Notes under the pieces: generated by a model | What the model saw: the letters and a program-made list of their open reading frames with translations, nothing else | What the model was told of the DNA's origin: nothing | Databases searched by the model: none | Shown here: in pieces, positions 25,212 through 33,197 of the stretch | How positions within the stretch are numbered: the stretch's first letter is position 1 | Layout: the number at the start of each line of letters is the position of its first letter | NCBI GenBank assembly: GCA_963761735.1 | Contig: CAVXHQ010000007.1 | Location: 186,001-250,000, forward strand | Length of the DNA: 64,000 bases | Origin: CAVXHQ01 sp963761735 | GTDB taxonomy: Bacteria; Pseudomonadota; Alphaproteobacteria; Rhodobacterales; Rhodobacteraceae | Reading direction: 5' to 3' | Position numbers and translations under genes: made by a program

Positions 25212-27017
25212 TCACACCATCACCGCGCCGCCTGCCTCGATCACGCCTTTGGTCGGCGCGTCGCCCAGCAGCATATCGTTGTGGGCCTTGCCCGAGGGGA
25301 TCATCGGAAAGCAGTTCTCGTGTTTTTCGACGCAGCAATCGAAAATCACCGGTCCCGGATACTCGATCATTTCCATGATCGCATCGTCGAGTTTCGCGGG
25401 GTCCTTGCAGATGATGCCCTTGGCGCCGAACGCCTCGGCCAGCTTCACGAAATCGGGCAGCGCCTCGGACCAGCTTTGCGAATAGCGCTCGCCGTGCAGC
25501 AGTTCCTGCCACTGGCGCACCATGCCCAGACGCTCGTTGTTGAGGATGAACTGCTTGACCGGCAGCCGGTACTGCATCGCGGTGCCCAGCTCCTGCATGT
25601 TCATCAGCCAGGACGCCTCGCCCGCGACATTGATCACGAGGGCGTCCGGATGCGCCATCTGCACGCCGATGGATGCGGGAAATCCGTAGCCCATGGTGCC
25701 GAGACCGCCGGATGTCATCCAGCGGTTGGGGTCCTCGAAGCCGAGGTATTGCGCGGCCCACATCTGATGCTGGCCCACTTCGGTGGTGATATAGCGGTCG
25801 TGGTCCTTGGTCAGCGCCTCGAGCCGTTGCAGCGCGTATTGCGGCTTGATCGTGGTTTCCGACGGCTTGTAGCTGAGGCATTTCACGCCGCGCCAGCCGT
25901 CGATCTTCTTCCACCATTTGCCAAGCGCTTCGCGCTCGACCTTGCGGCCCCGCGATTTCCAGACGTCGAGAAGATCTCCGAGCACGTTGCCCACATCGCC
26001 CAGGATCGGGATCTCGGTGCGGATCACCTTGTTGAGCGAGGAGGCGTCGATGTCGATATGCGCCTTGACGGAACCGGGGCTGAATTTTTCGAGCAGACCG
26101 GTGATCCGGTCGTCGAACCGGGCGCCGATGTTGATCATCAGGTCGCAGTCGTGCATCGCCATGTTCGCCTCGTACAGCCCGTGCATCCCGAGCATGCCCA
26201 GCCACCGCTCGCCCGACGCAGGGTAGGCGCCAAGGCCCATCAGCGTCGAGGTGATCGGAAAACCGGTGGCCTCGACCAGTTCACGCAGCAGCTGCGAGGC
26301 GGCGGGGCCGGAATTGATGACGCCGCCGCCGGTGTAGAAGACCGGGCGTTTCGCCTTTTCCATCGCTTCGACGAGGGCGGTGATCGCCTCGATGTCGCCT
26401 TTCAGCTTTGGCTGATAGTGGCTCTTGAGGCTCTTCTTTTCGGCATAGCTGCCGGTGGCGAACTGCACGTCCTTTGGGATGTCCACGAGGACGGGACCGG
26501 GCCGGCCCGACGTGGCGACGTGAAACGCCTCGTGCAGGGTGGCGCCCAGCCGGTCCGTCTCCTTGACCAGCCAGTTATGTTTCGTGCAGGGCCGCGTGAT
26601 GCCGATGGTATCGGCCTCCTGAAAGGCGTCCGTGCCGATCATGAATGTCGGCACCTGCCCGGTCAGGACGACGATCGGGATGGAATCCATCAGCGCATCG
26701 GTCAGGCCGGTCACCGCGTTGGTCGCCCCCGGGCCCGATGTCACGATGGCGACGCCGGGTTTGCCGGTGGACCGCGCATAGCCTTCGGCCGCGTGAACCG
26801 CGCCCTGCTCATGGCGCACGAGGACGTGTTTCATCTCGTTTTGCTGAAAGATCGCATCGTAGATCGGCAGGACCGCACCGCCGGGATAGCCGAAAACCGT
26901 ATCGACGCCTTGGTCGAGCAGCGCCTGAACCACCATCTGGGCGCCGGTCATCTGGGCGGCGGCGCCGCGCCGGGTTTTCGGTGACGGGGTCTTGGTCGAA
27001 GCGGTCCTGGGGGTCAT
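25212..27017 (-). CDS. ilvB: acetolactate synthase catalytic (large) subunit
   Basis: A 601-residue ThDP enzyme, the first shared step of valine, leucine and isoleucine synthesis. The N-terminal domain has FGYPGGAVLPIYDA and the catalytic Glu in VRHEQGAVHAAEGYARSTG. The C-terminal ThDP domain has MGYGFPASIGVQMAHP and GEASWLMNMQELGTAMQY. ATG 27017 (MTPRTASTKTPSPK) has AGGACA upstream. A basic, Thr-rich tail of about 35 residues precedes the domain. A leader peptide and attenuator terminator are upstream. Confidence 0.94.
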   Translation of the reverse strand: MTPRTASTKTPSPKTRRGAAAQMTGAQMVVQALLDQGVDTVFGYPGGAVLPIYDAIFQQNEMKHVLVRHEQGAVHAAEGYARSTGKPGVAIVTSGPGATNAVTGLTDALMDSIPIVVLTGQVPTFMIGTDAFQEADTIGITRPCTKHNWLVKETDRLGATLHEAFHVATSGRPGPVLVDIPKDVQFATGSYAEKKSLKSHYQPKLKGDIEAITALVEAMEKAKRPVFYTGGGVINSGPAASQLLRELVEATGFPITSTLMGLGAYPASGERWLGMLGMHGLYEANMAMHDCDLMINIGARFDDRITGLLEKFSPGSVKAHIDIDASSLNKVIRTEIPILGDVGNVLGDLLDVWKSRGRKVEREALGKWWKKIDGWRGVKCLSYKPSETTIKPQYALQRLEALTKDHDRYITTEVGQHQMWAAQYLGFEDPNRWMTSGGLGTMGYGFPASIGVQMAHPDALVINVAGEASWLMNMQELGTAMQYRLPVKQFILNNERLGMVRQWQELLHGERYSQSWSEALPDFVKLAEAFGAKGIICKDPAKLDDAIMEMIEYPGPVIFDCCVEKHENCFPMIPSGKAHNDMLLGDAPTKGVIEAGGAVMV

Positions 27018-27113
27018 CGGTCTTGTCCTGTTTGATATCGGCGCATGAGGGAGGCGGGCGCGAAAGGCGGGCAGCAGAGACGGGTGTCGGTCGTGCGTAT
27101 CGAAGTCGGGCAT

Positions 27114-27138
27114 AAAAAAGCCCCCGGATTTCGGGGGC
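27114..27138 (-). terminator. attenuator terminator upstream of ilvB
   Basis: On the minus strand GCCCCCG and CGGGGGC form a 7-pair stem with a 5-base loop followed by TTTTTT. It sits 28 bases after the leader-peptide stop and 97 bases before the ilvB ATG. Its position inside the ilvB leader makes it an attenuator rather than a gene-end terminator. Confidence 0.85.
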
Positions 27139-27165
27139 GCTGGGAAACCGGGAAGGTCGGAAATC

Positions 27166-27225
27166 TCACTGGCCCAAGCGCGGTCCTTCTACGACGACCG
27201 GTCGTGTTTCTGCGATGGGCAACAT
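27166..27225 (-). CDS. ilvB leader peptide, 19 aa
   Basis: ATG at 27225 with CGGAG about 8 bases upstream, and TGA at 27166-27168. The peptide MLPIAETRPVVVEGPRLGQ has three consecutive Val codons (residues 10-12) plus Leu and Ile codons. This is the arrangement of branched-chain amino acid leader peptides, in which ribosome stalling at scarce Val-tRNA prevents formation of the downstream terminator. Confidence 0.75.
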   Translation of the reverse strand: MLPIAETRPVVVEGPRLGQ

Positions 27226-27250
27226 GGCGACTTCTCCGGAGTGATGGTGG

Positions 27251-27280
27251 ACCATAGGCGCGCCGCCCTCCGGAGGTCAA
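27251..27280 (-). promoter_or_regulatory. candidate ilvB promoter
   Basis: TTGACC (-35, 27275-27280) and TATGGT (-10, 27251-27256) are separated by 18 bases, 26 bases upstream of the leader-peptide ATG. The fit to sigma-70 is good for -35 and moderate for -10. Confidence 0.55.
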
Positions 27281-27317
27281 CAGTGCGAGGTGGAGAAAGT
27301 GACGCATCGTTGCCATT

Positions 27318-28241
27318 CTACGCAATTTTGTTGCTGACATCGCGGCGATATGCGTTTTTTCGGGCCGGTCGGTTGATCAGGACGATGCCCGCGGCGACCA
27401 GACACAGCGCGCCGATCAGCGCCAGGCCCACCTCCTCGGACAACAACGCCCACCCGAGAGCGACGCCGAAGACCGGTGACAGAAAGCTGAACGATGCAAC
27501 ACCCGAGGCGGGATAGATCGACAAAAGCCAGAGCCAGAAGATAAAGCCCGCGCTGACGACGACCACGATCTGAAACCCCAGACCGGCGATATGCAGCGGC
27601 GTCAGCTCTCGGATGAACGGGCCGAACAGCGGTGCCGCGAGCAGCAGCAGGGGCCCCGAGACCGCCACCTGCCACATCAGCTGAACCTCGGGGCGCAGGT
27701 CGCGCAGGCGGGTGCCACGCGCCATCAGGGCCAGTCCGGCCCAGGCGACCGCGGCAGCCAGCGCCAGCCCGTCACCGAGCAGCGATGCATCGCCGCCTCT
27801 CTTGCCCGACATCGCCAGCGCCACACCGGCCATCGCAAGGGCCAGGCCGCAGGCCTTGCGCGGCGTCATGCGATCGCCCGGCAGGACGAAATGCGCGCCG
27901 ATCGCCAGCCAGACCGGCATCGAGTTGAGCAGGATCGAACTGCGCGCGACGGTCGTATGATCCAGCGCGACGAAGAGCAGGATGAACTCGACCGCAAACA
28001 TCGCGCCGATTGCCAGACCGAGCAAAACCATGTGACAGTCCGGGCGGGCGACAGGCAGGCCCCGCCAGCGAATCCAGAGCCAGATGCAGAACGCCGCCCC
28101 CAGCGAGCGCAGGGCGGCGAAGAAAACCGGCTGCAATCCGTCGTTGACGACGCGGACGAGCACCTGATTGAATGCCAGAAGCAAAGCCATGAAAATCAGG
28201 CTTGCTGCGCCAAAGGTATCGATCTGGGGTTTCTTTTCCAT
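27318..28241 (-). CDS. EamA/DMT family transporter
   Basis: A 307-residue inner-membrane protein with ten predicted helices in two EamA repeats (first about 12-145, second about 160-295), as in drug/metabolite transporters. Features are AFNQVLVRVVNDGLQPVFFAALRS at the start of repeat 1, and YPASGVASFSFLSPVFGVALGWALLSEE in repeat 2 with the conserved ProVal region. ATG 28241 (MEKKPQID) is chosen. The substrate cannot be inferred. It lies downstream of the cyclophilin genes, separated by a paired-palindrome element. Confidence 0.85.
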   Translation of the reverse strand: MEKKPQIDTFGAASLIFMALLLAFNQVLVRVVNDGLQPVFFAALRSLGAAFCIWLWIRWRGLPVARPDCHMVLLGLAIGAMFAVEFILLFVALDHTTVARSSILLNSMPVWLAIGAHFVLPGDRMTPRKACGLALAMAGVALAMSGKRGGDASLLGDGLALAAAVAWAGLALMARGTRLRDLRPEVQLMWQVAVSGPLLLLAAPLFGPFIRELTPLHIAGLGFQIVVVVSAGFIFWLWLLSIYPASGVASFSFLSPVFGVALGWALLSEEVGLALIGALCLVAAGIVLINRPARKNAYRRDVSNKIA

Positions 28242-28320
28242 CCGCAGCGCATGGGCCGGGCACGTCGCGGTGTCAATCGGATGCACTGCGGACGTTGTCC
28301 GCATCGCCCGCAAGAGGGCC

Positions 28321-28366
28321 AAATTTTTTCAACAAAAATTTACGTCGAAGTTTTTCAAAAACTTCG
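28321..28366. repeat. paired 21-bp palindromes joined by ACGT (copy 2)
   Basis: 28321-28341 (arms AAATTTTT and AAAAATTT) and 28346-28366 (arms CGAAGTTTTT and AAAAACTTCG) flank ACGT, the same plan and length as 25141-25186. It follows the cyclophilin gene on the minus strand and precedes the EamA gene, so it should end the cyclophilin transcript. Confidence 0.75.
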
Positions 28367-28424
28367 TTGACGGAATTGACCGCGCAGGCAGGCCGGAGAG
28401 TTTTGTCCCCGGCCAGTCGCAGAT

Positions 28425-28973
28425 TCAGTCGATGACGCGGACCGCCGCCATCATGTCAGGCGCGCCGATGACGGCACCGTTGGCACCCTCGCCGCGCTTG
28501 ATCTGGTCCAAAACACCGAGACCGTCGGTGACCTGACCAACAACGGTATACTCGCCGTCGAGGAACGGGCCGGGTGCGAACATGATGAAAAACTGGCTGT
28601 TGGCGGAATCCGGGCTTGACGAGCGGGCCATGCCCACGACGCCGCGATCGAACGTGATGTCCGAGAACTCTGCCGGAAGGTCCGGCTGGTCGGAGCCTCC
28701 CGTGCCCGCGCGCGACGTGTCGCCGCCCGAGGTGCCGAACTGCACGTCGCCCGTTTGCGCCATGAAGCCGTCGATGACGCGGTGGAACACGATGCCGTCG
28801 TAGGCGCCCTGTTCGGCCAGATCGGTGATCCGGGCAACATGCTGCGGTGCAACATCCTCGAACAGATCGACAGTGATCGTGCCGTTCGCCTCACCGGCAA
28901 CGTCGATTTCAAGACCGGTAGCGAAAGCCGGGCTGGCGGCCATAAGGCCCGCGGCGAGGATGAGACTACGCAT
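28425..28973 (-). CDS. periplasmic peptidyl-prolyl cis-trans isomerase (cyclophilin)
   Basis: A 182-residue cyclophilin with a cleavable signal peptide (MRSLILAAGLMAASPAFA). The domain has YDGIVFHRVIDGFMAQTGD (catalytic Arg and Phe/Met region), ARSSSPDSANSQFFIMFAPGPFLDGEYTVVGQV and a C-terminal strand. It would catalyse proline isomerisation during periplasmic folding. Its start overlaps the end of the cytoplasmic paralogue by 8 bases, suggesting a coupled two-gene operon from a duplication. Confidence 0.9.
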   Translation of the reverse strand: MRSLILAAGLMAASPAFATGLEIDVAGEANGTITVDLFEDVAPQHVARITDLAEQGAYDGIVFHRVIDGFMAQTGDVQFGTSGGDTSRAGTGGSDQPDLPAEFSDITFDRGVVGMARSSSPDSANSQFFIMFAPGPFLDGEYTVVGQVTDGLGVLDQIKRGEGANGAVIGAPDMMAAVRVID

Positions 28974-29472
28974 CGGCGGCGACCTTGACCTTGATCATGC
29001 GATCGGGCGCCTGCGGCGGCTCGCCGCGGGTGATCGCATCGACGTGCTCCATCCCCGAAATCACCCGGCCATAGACCGTGTACTGATTGTTCAGGAAGTG
29101 GTTGTCGGAAAAGTTCACGAAGAACTGGCTGTTGGCGGAATCCGGGCTTTGGCTGCGGGCCGCACCGATGGTGCCGCGATCGTGCGGCAGTTTGGAGAAC
29201 TCGGCCTTGAGGTCCGGCAGGTCGGAGCCGCCGGTGCCGGCGGAACGGATGTTGAAATCCTTTTCCATGTTGCCGTTGGCGACGTCGCCCGTCTGCGCCA
29301 TGAAACCGTCGATGACGCGGTGGAAGGCGACATTGTCATAGGCGCCGCTGCGGGCCAGTTCCTTCATGCGCTCGGCATGTCTGGGGGCCACGTCGGCGAG
29401 CAGCTCTATGACGACGTCGCCGCCCGAAAGCGTCATGACGATCGTGTTCTCTGGGTCTTTGATCTCGGCCAT
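28966..29472 (-). CDS. cytoplasmic peptidyl-prolyl cis-trans isomerase (cyclophilin)
   Basis: A 168-residue cyclophilin without a signal peptide, starting MAEIKDPENTIVM at ATG 29472, with AAGGAGG upstream fixing the start. The catalytic region YDNVAFHRVIDGFMAQTGD and ARSQSPDSANSQFFVNFSDN closely parallel the downstream periplasmic paralogue. It catalyses proline isomerisation in the cytosol. It is the first gene of the pair. Confidence 0.9.
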   Translation of the reverse strand: MAEIKDPENTIVMTLSGGDVVIELLADVAPRHAERMKELARSGAYDNVAFHRVIDGFMAQTGDVANGNMEKDFNIRSAGTGGSDLPDLKAEFSKLPHDRGTIGAARSQSPDSANSQFFVNFSDNHFLNNQYTVYGRVISGMEHVDAITRGEPPQAPDRMIKVKVAADA

Positions 29473-29580
29473 CGGGGCCTCCTTGGGGTAATGGACTTCG
29501 GTTTGTGGCACCCTGTACTTGGGGGCGCGGTGATTGCCAAGCAAGAGCGCCGGGCCGCTATGGGATAACCGCGCCTGTGC

Positions 29581-29680
29581 CCGGCGGTTCCCGCCAAGTG
29601 TTGTCCCGGCGGTTCCCGTCAAGTGTTGTCCCGGCGGTTCCCGTCAAGTGTTATCCCGGCGGTTGCCGCCAGGTGGGGGT
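29581..29680. repeat. 25-bp tandem direct repeat, about four copies
   Basis: Units start at 29581, 29606, 29631 and 29656, each beginning CCGGCGGTTCCCG or a close variant. The first three differ at only one or two positions (consensus tail CAAGTGTTGTC) and the fourth is degenerate. It fills much of the 305-base gap between the divergent cyclophilin and pgk genes. No spacers and no dyad, so it is not a CRISPR array. Confidence 0.8.
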
Positions 29681-29777
29681 CGAGGCGGTTCCCGCGAGCC
29701 CGGGACATGACGGTTGACGGCACGGCGGGTCTGCGCCACGCCGAGATGGAAACGAATTGCCACGAGGGATATGCAAG

Positions 29778-30986
29778 ATGGGCTGGAAAACGCTGGACGA
29801 CATGGATCTGGGCGACAAACGGGTACTGGTGCGCGTCGATCTGAACGTGCCGGTCGAGAAAGTCGGCGCCGGGACCGAGGGTGCGGGCGGCTGGCGCGTC
29901 ACCGACACGACGCGGATCGAGCGTATCGTGCCCACGGTGCGCGATATTCTGGCGGCGGGCGGCACGCCGATCCTGCTGGCACATTTCGGCAGGCCCAAGG
30001 GCAGCCCCGACCCGGACATGAGCCTGCGGATCGTGCTGCCTGCGCTACAAGAGGCTCTGTCGCGCGAGGTGACCTTCGTCGAGCGTCCGACCCGTGCGTT
30101 CATCGACGCACAGCCGCAGGACGCCGTGATCCTCGTGGAAAACACCCGGTTTTCGGCGATGGAAGAGGCGAACGATCCGAAAATGGCGCAGTTTCTGGCC
30201 TCGCTGGGGGATGTTTTCGTCAACGATGCGTTCTCGGCGGCGCACCGGGCCCACGCCTCGACCACGGGGGTCGCGGAACTGCTGCCCTCCTGCGCGGGTC
30301 GGCTGATGGCCGAAGAGCTGGTGGCCCTCGAAAAGGCGCTCGGCTCGCCGGACCGGCCCGTGGTGGCGGTGGTCGGCGGGGCAAAGGTGTCGACAAAGCT
30401 CGACCTGCTGCGCAACCTCGTCGAAAAGGTCGACACGCTGGTGATCGGCGGCGGCATGGCGAACACGTTCCTCGCGGCGCAGGGGTACGACGTCGGCAAA
30501 TCCCTGTGCGAACACGATCTGGCGGAGACGGCGCGCGAGATTGCGCAAAAGGCCGTGGCCTGCGGCAGCACGATCCTGCTGCCCCGCGATGTCGTGGTGG
30601 CCCGCGAATTCAAGGCAGGTGCCGCGAGCGAGGTGGTCATGGCCGAGGACTGCCCGCCGGACGCGATGATTCTCGACGCGGGCCCCGATTCAGTGGCGCA
30701 TATCGTGCAGGTCCTCGAGGCGGCGCGGACGCTGGTGTGGAACGGCCCGCTCGGCGCGTTCGAGATCGCCCCCTTCGATGCGGCCACGGTCGCGGCGGCG
30801 CAGGCGGCGGCACGGCTGACGCTGGCGGGCAAGCTGGTGTCGGTGGCAGGCGGCGGCGATACGGTCGCGGCCCTCAATCAGGCGGGCGTGGCAGGCGATT
30901 TCACCTATGTGTCCGGGGCTGGCGGCGCGTTTCTGGAATGGATGGAGGGCAAGGACCTGCCCGGCGTGAAGGCGTTGATGGACTGA
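29778..30986 (+). CDS. pgk: phosphoglycerate kinase
   Basis: A 402-residue glycolytic/gluconeogenic kinase interconverting 1,3-bisphosphoglycerate plus ADP and 3-phosphoglycerate plus ATP. Signatures are KRVLVRVDLNVP near the N terminus, LLAHFGRPKG, VFVNDAFSAAHRAHAST, VVGGAKVSTKLDLL, WNGPLGAFEIAPFD and the C-terminal GGGDTVAAL. The start at 29778 (MGWKTLDDMDLGD) fits homologues and has GAGGGA upstream. It is flanked on both sides by short tandem repeats. Confidence 0.96.
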   Translation: MGWKTLDDMDLGDKRVLVRVDLNVPVEKVGAGTEGAGGWRVTDTTRIERIVPTVRDILAAGGTPILLAHFGRPKGSPDPDMSLRIVLPALQEALSREVTFVERPTRAFIDAQPQDAVILVENTRFSAMEEANDPKMAQFLASLGDVFVNDAFSAAHRAHASTTGVAELLPSCAGRLMAEELVALEKALGSPDRPVVAVVGGAKVSTKLDLLRNLVEKVDTLVIGGGMANTFLAAQGYDVGKSLCEHDLAETAREIAQKAVACGSTILLPRDVVVAREFKAGAASEVVMAEDCPPDAMILDAGPDSVAHIVQVLEAARTLVWNGPLGAFEIAPFDAATVAAAQAAARLTLAGKLVSVAGGGDTVAALNQAGVAGDFTYVSGAGGAFLEWMEGKDLPGVKALMD

Positions 30987-31370
30987 CGGGGACAGACCGG
31001 CGCGAAACGCGGCGGGGTCCGGCGTGCAGACCCGTCGGGATGGAAAACCGTCCCGGAGCGTCGACCGGCCCTGACCGGTAACGCCATGTGTCAGCGTCGC
31101 CCCATTCCGGTAACGTCATGTGTCAGCGTCGCCCCATTCCGGTAACGTCATGTGTCAGCGCCGTCCCATTCCGGTAACGCCATGTGTCAGCGCCGCCCCA
31201 TTCCGGCGACGCGTCGGCGTGCCCGGGAACCCGGCACACGCCGACGGGACGATCCCGCACCCGCCGGCGCGTCGGCGCGCCTCTGCGCGGCACCGGCCGA
31301 AATCCTGACTTTGATCTGCACAACCCCGCGCATAGGGTGAAAGGACCCCCCTTCAATTAAAGGATCCCAG
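30987..31370. other. intergenic region after pgk
   Basis: 384 bases. It holds a small GGGATGG/CCGTCCC dyad (about 31038-31055), the four-copy 32-base tandem repeat at 31075-31202, and then GC-rich sequence leading to the promoter area of the next gene. No gene is supported, although each repeat unit contains an ATG. Confidence 0.5.
31075..31202. repeat. 32-bp tandem direct repeat, four copies
   Basis: Units begin at 31075, 31107, 31139 and 31171 with CCGGTAACG(C/T)CATGTGTCAG and end with CCCATT. Copies differ at two or three positions, and a fifth partial copy (CCGGCGACG) follows at 31203. There are no spacers between units. It is a minisatellite in the pgk downstream region. Confidence 0.85.
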
Positions 31371-33009
31371 ATGGAATATTTTGCCCCACACAGCACCGTC
31401 CGCCGTCTGGCGACGGCCACCCTGTTTGCCGCAGGGCTGGTGCACCGCCCTTGCCGCGCCACTGTCCGCCGAGGGCGATCCGCGGCCCGGCATCTGGGAT
31501 GTGATCACCCCCGACGCCATCGCCACGACGCTGTTCAACGTCGGCATCACCGTCCTGCGCACCGAGATGGAGGTGCGCTACGACTACCTTACCCCGGACG
31601 TCGCGCGCGGCAGTTTTGCAGTGGCGGGGCTTAGCCTGCGTCCGCGTCTGTGGCACGACGACGCGGGCCAGTGCGAGATCACCGTCGACCGCGCGACGAT
31701 CACCCAGTCGGGCGGCACCCTCGGGCTGGCATTTCCGCTTGGCGTGACGGCGGGCTCGGTGAATTTCATCGGCGTCGAGGCCACGGCGGCCTGCCTCGAG
31801 CCGGAGTTTTCGGACATGGCGCGGGCCGTCGGGATGCGGCGGCTGGTCCTCGATCAGGCAAGGATCGACATCGGCTATGACGTGGCCTCGGGCGAGGTGT
31901 CGGGAGCGATGACCCTTGGCATCGAGGGGCTGGCGCAGATCGACCTACGGGCGCGCGGCACCTATCTGACGATCCCCGGTGAGCTCTATTACGCCGAACC
32001 CGCGGTGCGGATGCACGAGGCGGTGATGACGCTGCGCGACGATGGCGGCTGGGGCCTTGTCGCGCCGATGCTGCCCGGCGATTTCCGCAACCCCGAGGTA
32101 ATCCGCGAAGTCGGCACCGAACTGCTGGTCGACCTGCTGGGCGAAGGCGCGCAACTGGGCGCCACCGACCGGCTGTTCATCGACCAGCTGATGGCGCGGG
32201 TTGCCGATTATGTGGCCGATCCGGGCGAGATCACCCTCGAGGCGAACCTGCCGCCGTCCGGCGTCGTGGTGAGCGAGAGCAGCCTGCGCGCACCTGTCGA
32301 TATCGTGCGGGTGCTGGCGCTGACGGCGCGCACGTCGCCGCAGGCGCGGGCCGCGATCCTGCCGATCGAGGAACTTGCGACGACCGGTGCGGCAGGTCCG
32401 CAGGCGCAGCTGACGCTGGCACGCGCCCTGCTCGCCGGGGACGGCGTGCCCCGGTCTGCCGCGATGGCCATCGAGCTTGCCAATCCGCTGGTTGCCTCGA
32501 CCGATGCGGGAATCGCGGCGCAAGCGGCGCTGCTGATCGCGCAGGCCGAGTTGCCCGACGCGCCCGAAACGGCCTATGAGTTTGCGCTCGTCGCCGCCGG
32601 GGCCGGTCTGTCCGGGGCTGTCGCGGTCCTCGATGCGGCGGAGACGCGGATGACGACGCAGACCGTGCTGGCGGCGCAGCCCGCGCTCGGCGCCGAAGGT
32701 GCGGCACCGCTGATCGGTCGTGCAGGCGTCGACAGCGACGATCCGCGCGATCTGCGGGCCGCCGCACTGGCCCGGTTGTACGGCGTCGGGGCGGCGCGGT
32801 CCTATGCGCAGGCCTATTACTTTGCTCTGCTGGCCGAGGCGGCGGGCGATATCGCGGCGACGTCGCTTGTCGACGAGATCGACGCCCGCTTCGCACAGCG
32901 CGGCCCCGACGCCGCACAGGCGTGGAGCGCGGCACGCGAAGGTGCCGAAATGCAGGCCCTCGCGGACTGGATCGCTCTCGATCTGCCTGCCCGCTATACC
33001 CGCGACTGA
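31371..33009 (+). CDS. exported SEL1/TPR-like hypothetical protein, frameshift in signal region
   Basis: ATG 31371 gives MEYFAPHSTVRRLATATLFAAGLV, a good signal peptide, but its frame soon ends. The long frame entering at about 31444 reads TALAAPLSAEGDPRPGIWDV and continues to 33009 as roughly 520 residues. One extra base near 31441-31444 would join them. The N-terminal half is beta-rich. The C-terminal half has alanine-rich helical repeats (AQLTLARALLAGDGVPRSAAMAIELA; AAALARLYGVGAARSYAQAYYFALLAE) resembling SEL1 repeats. Function unknown; probably periplasmic. Confidence 0.7.
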
Positions 33010-33123
33010 CGCAGGTTGCCGACGGCCTGCGCGGACCGCTGCCGTTGGGGGCGGTCCGCTTGTCTGACGCCGGCGGCGCCCGGCGTCCGTGGCAGGTGCG
33101 GAACAGGTGCGGTCGGCGCGGCG

Positions 33124-33139
33124 CTGGTGGCGCTAACAG
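33124..33139. promoter_or_regulatory. degenerate LacI-type operator before the aldolase gene
   Basis: CTGGTGGCGCTAACAG matches 12 of 16 positions of the perfect operator at 7639-7654, with the right half GCTAACA intact. It lies 59 bases upstream of the aldolase ATG, consistent with a shared central-carbon regulator such as CceR, but the left half is weak. Confidence 0.4.
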
Positions 33140-33197
33140 AATTGCGCAAATGTCGCACCCGGTCTAGGCCGATGGGCATCAACGACAGGAGCGCCCG

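Noticed and set aside
25212..27017. Long open frames antisense to ilvB, glnE, g15 and the TRAP permease (some over 700 codons)
   Set aside because: High-GC shadow frames: Arg/Ala/Gly/His-rich translations without domains, overlapping genes with clear family matches.
29581..31202. Possible CRISPR arrays around pgk
   Set aside because: Units are contiguous without unique spacers, units vary internally, and no cas genes are present; these are tandem repeats.
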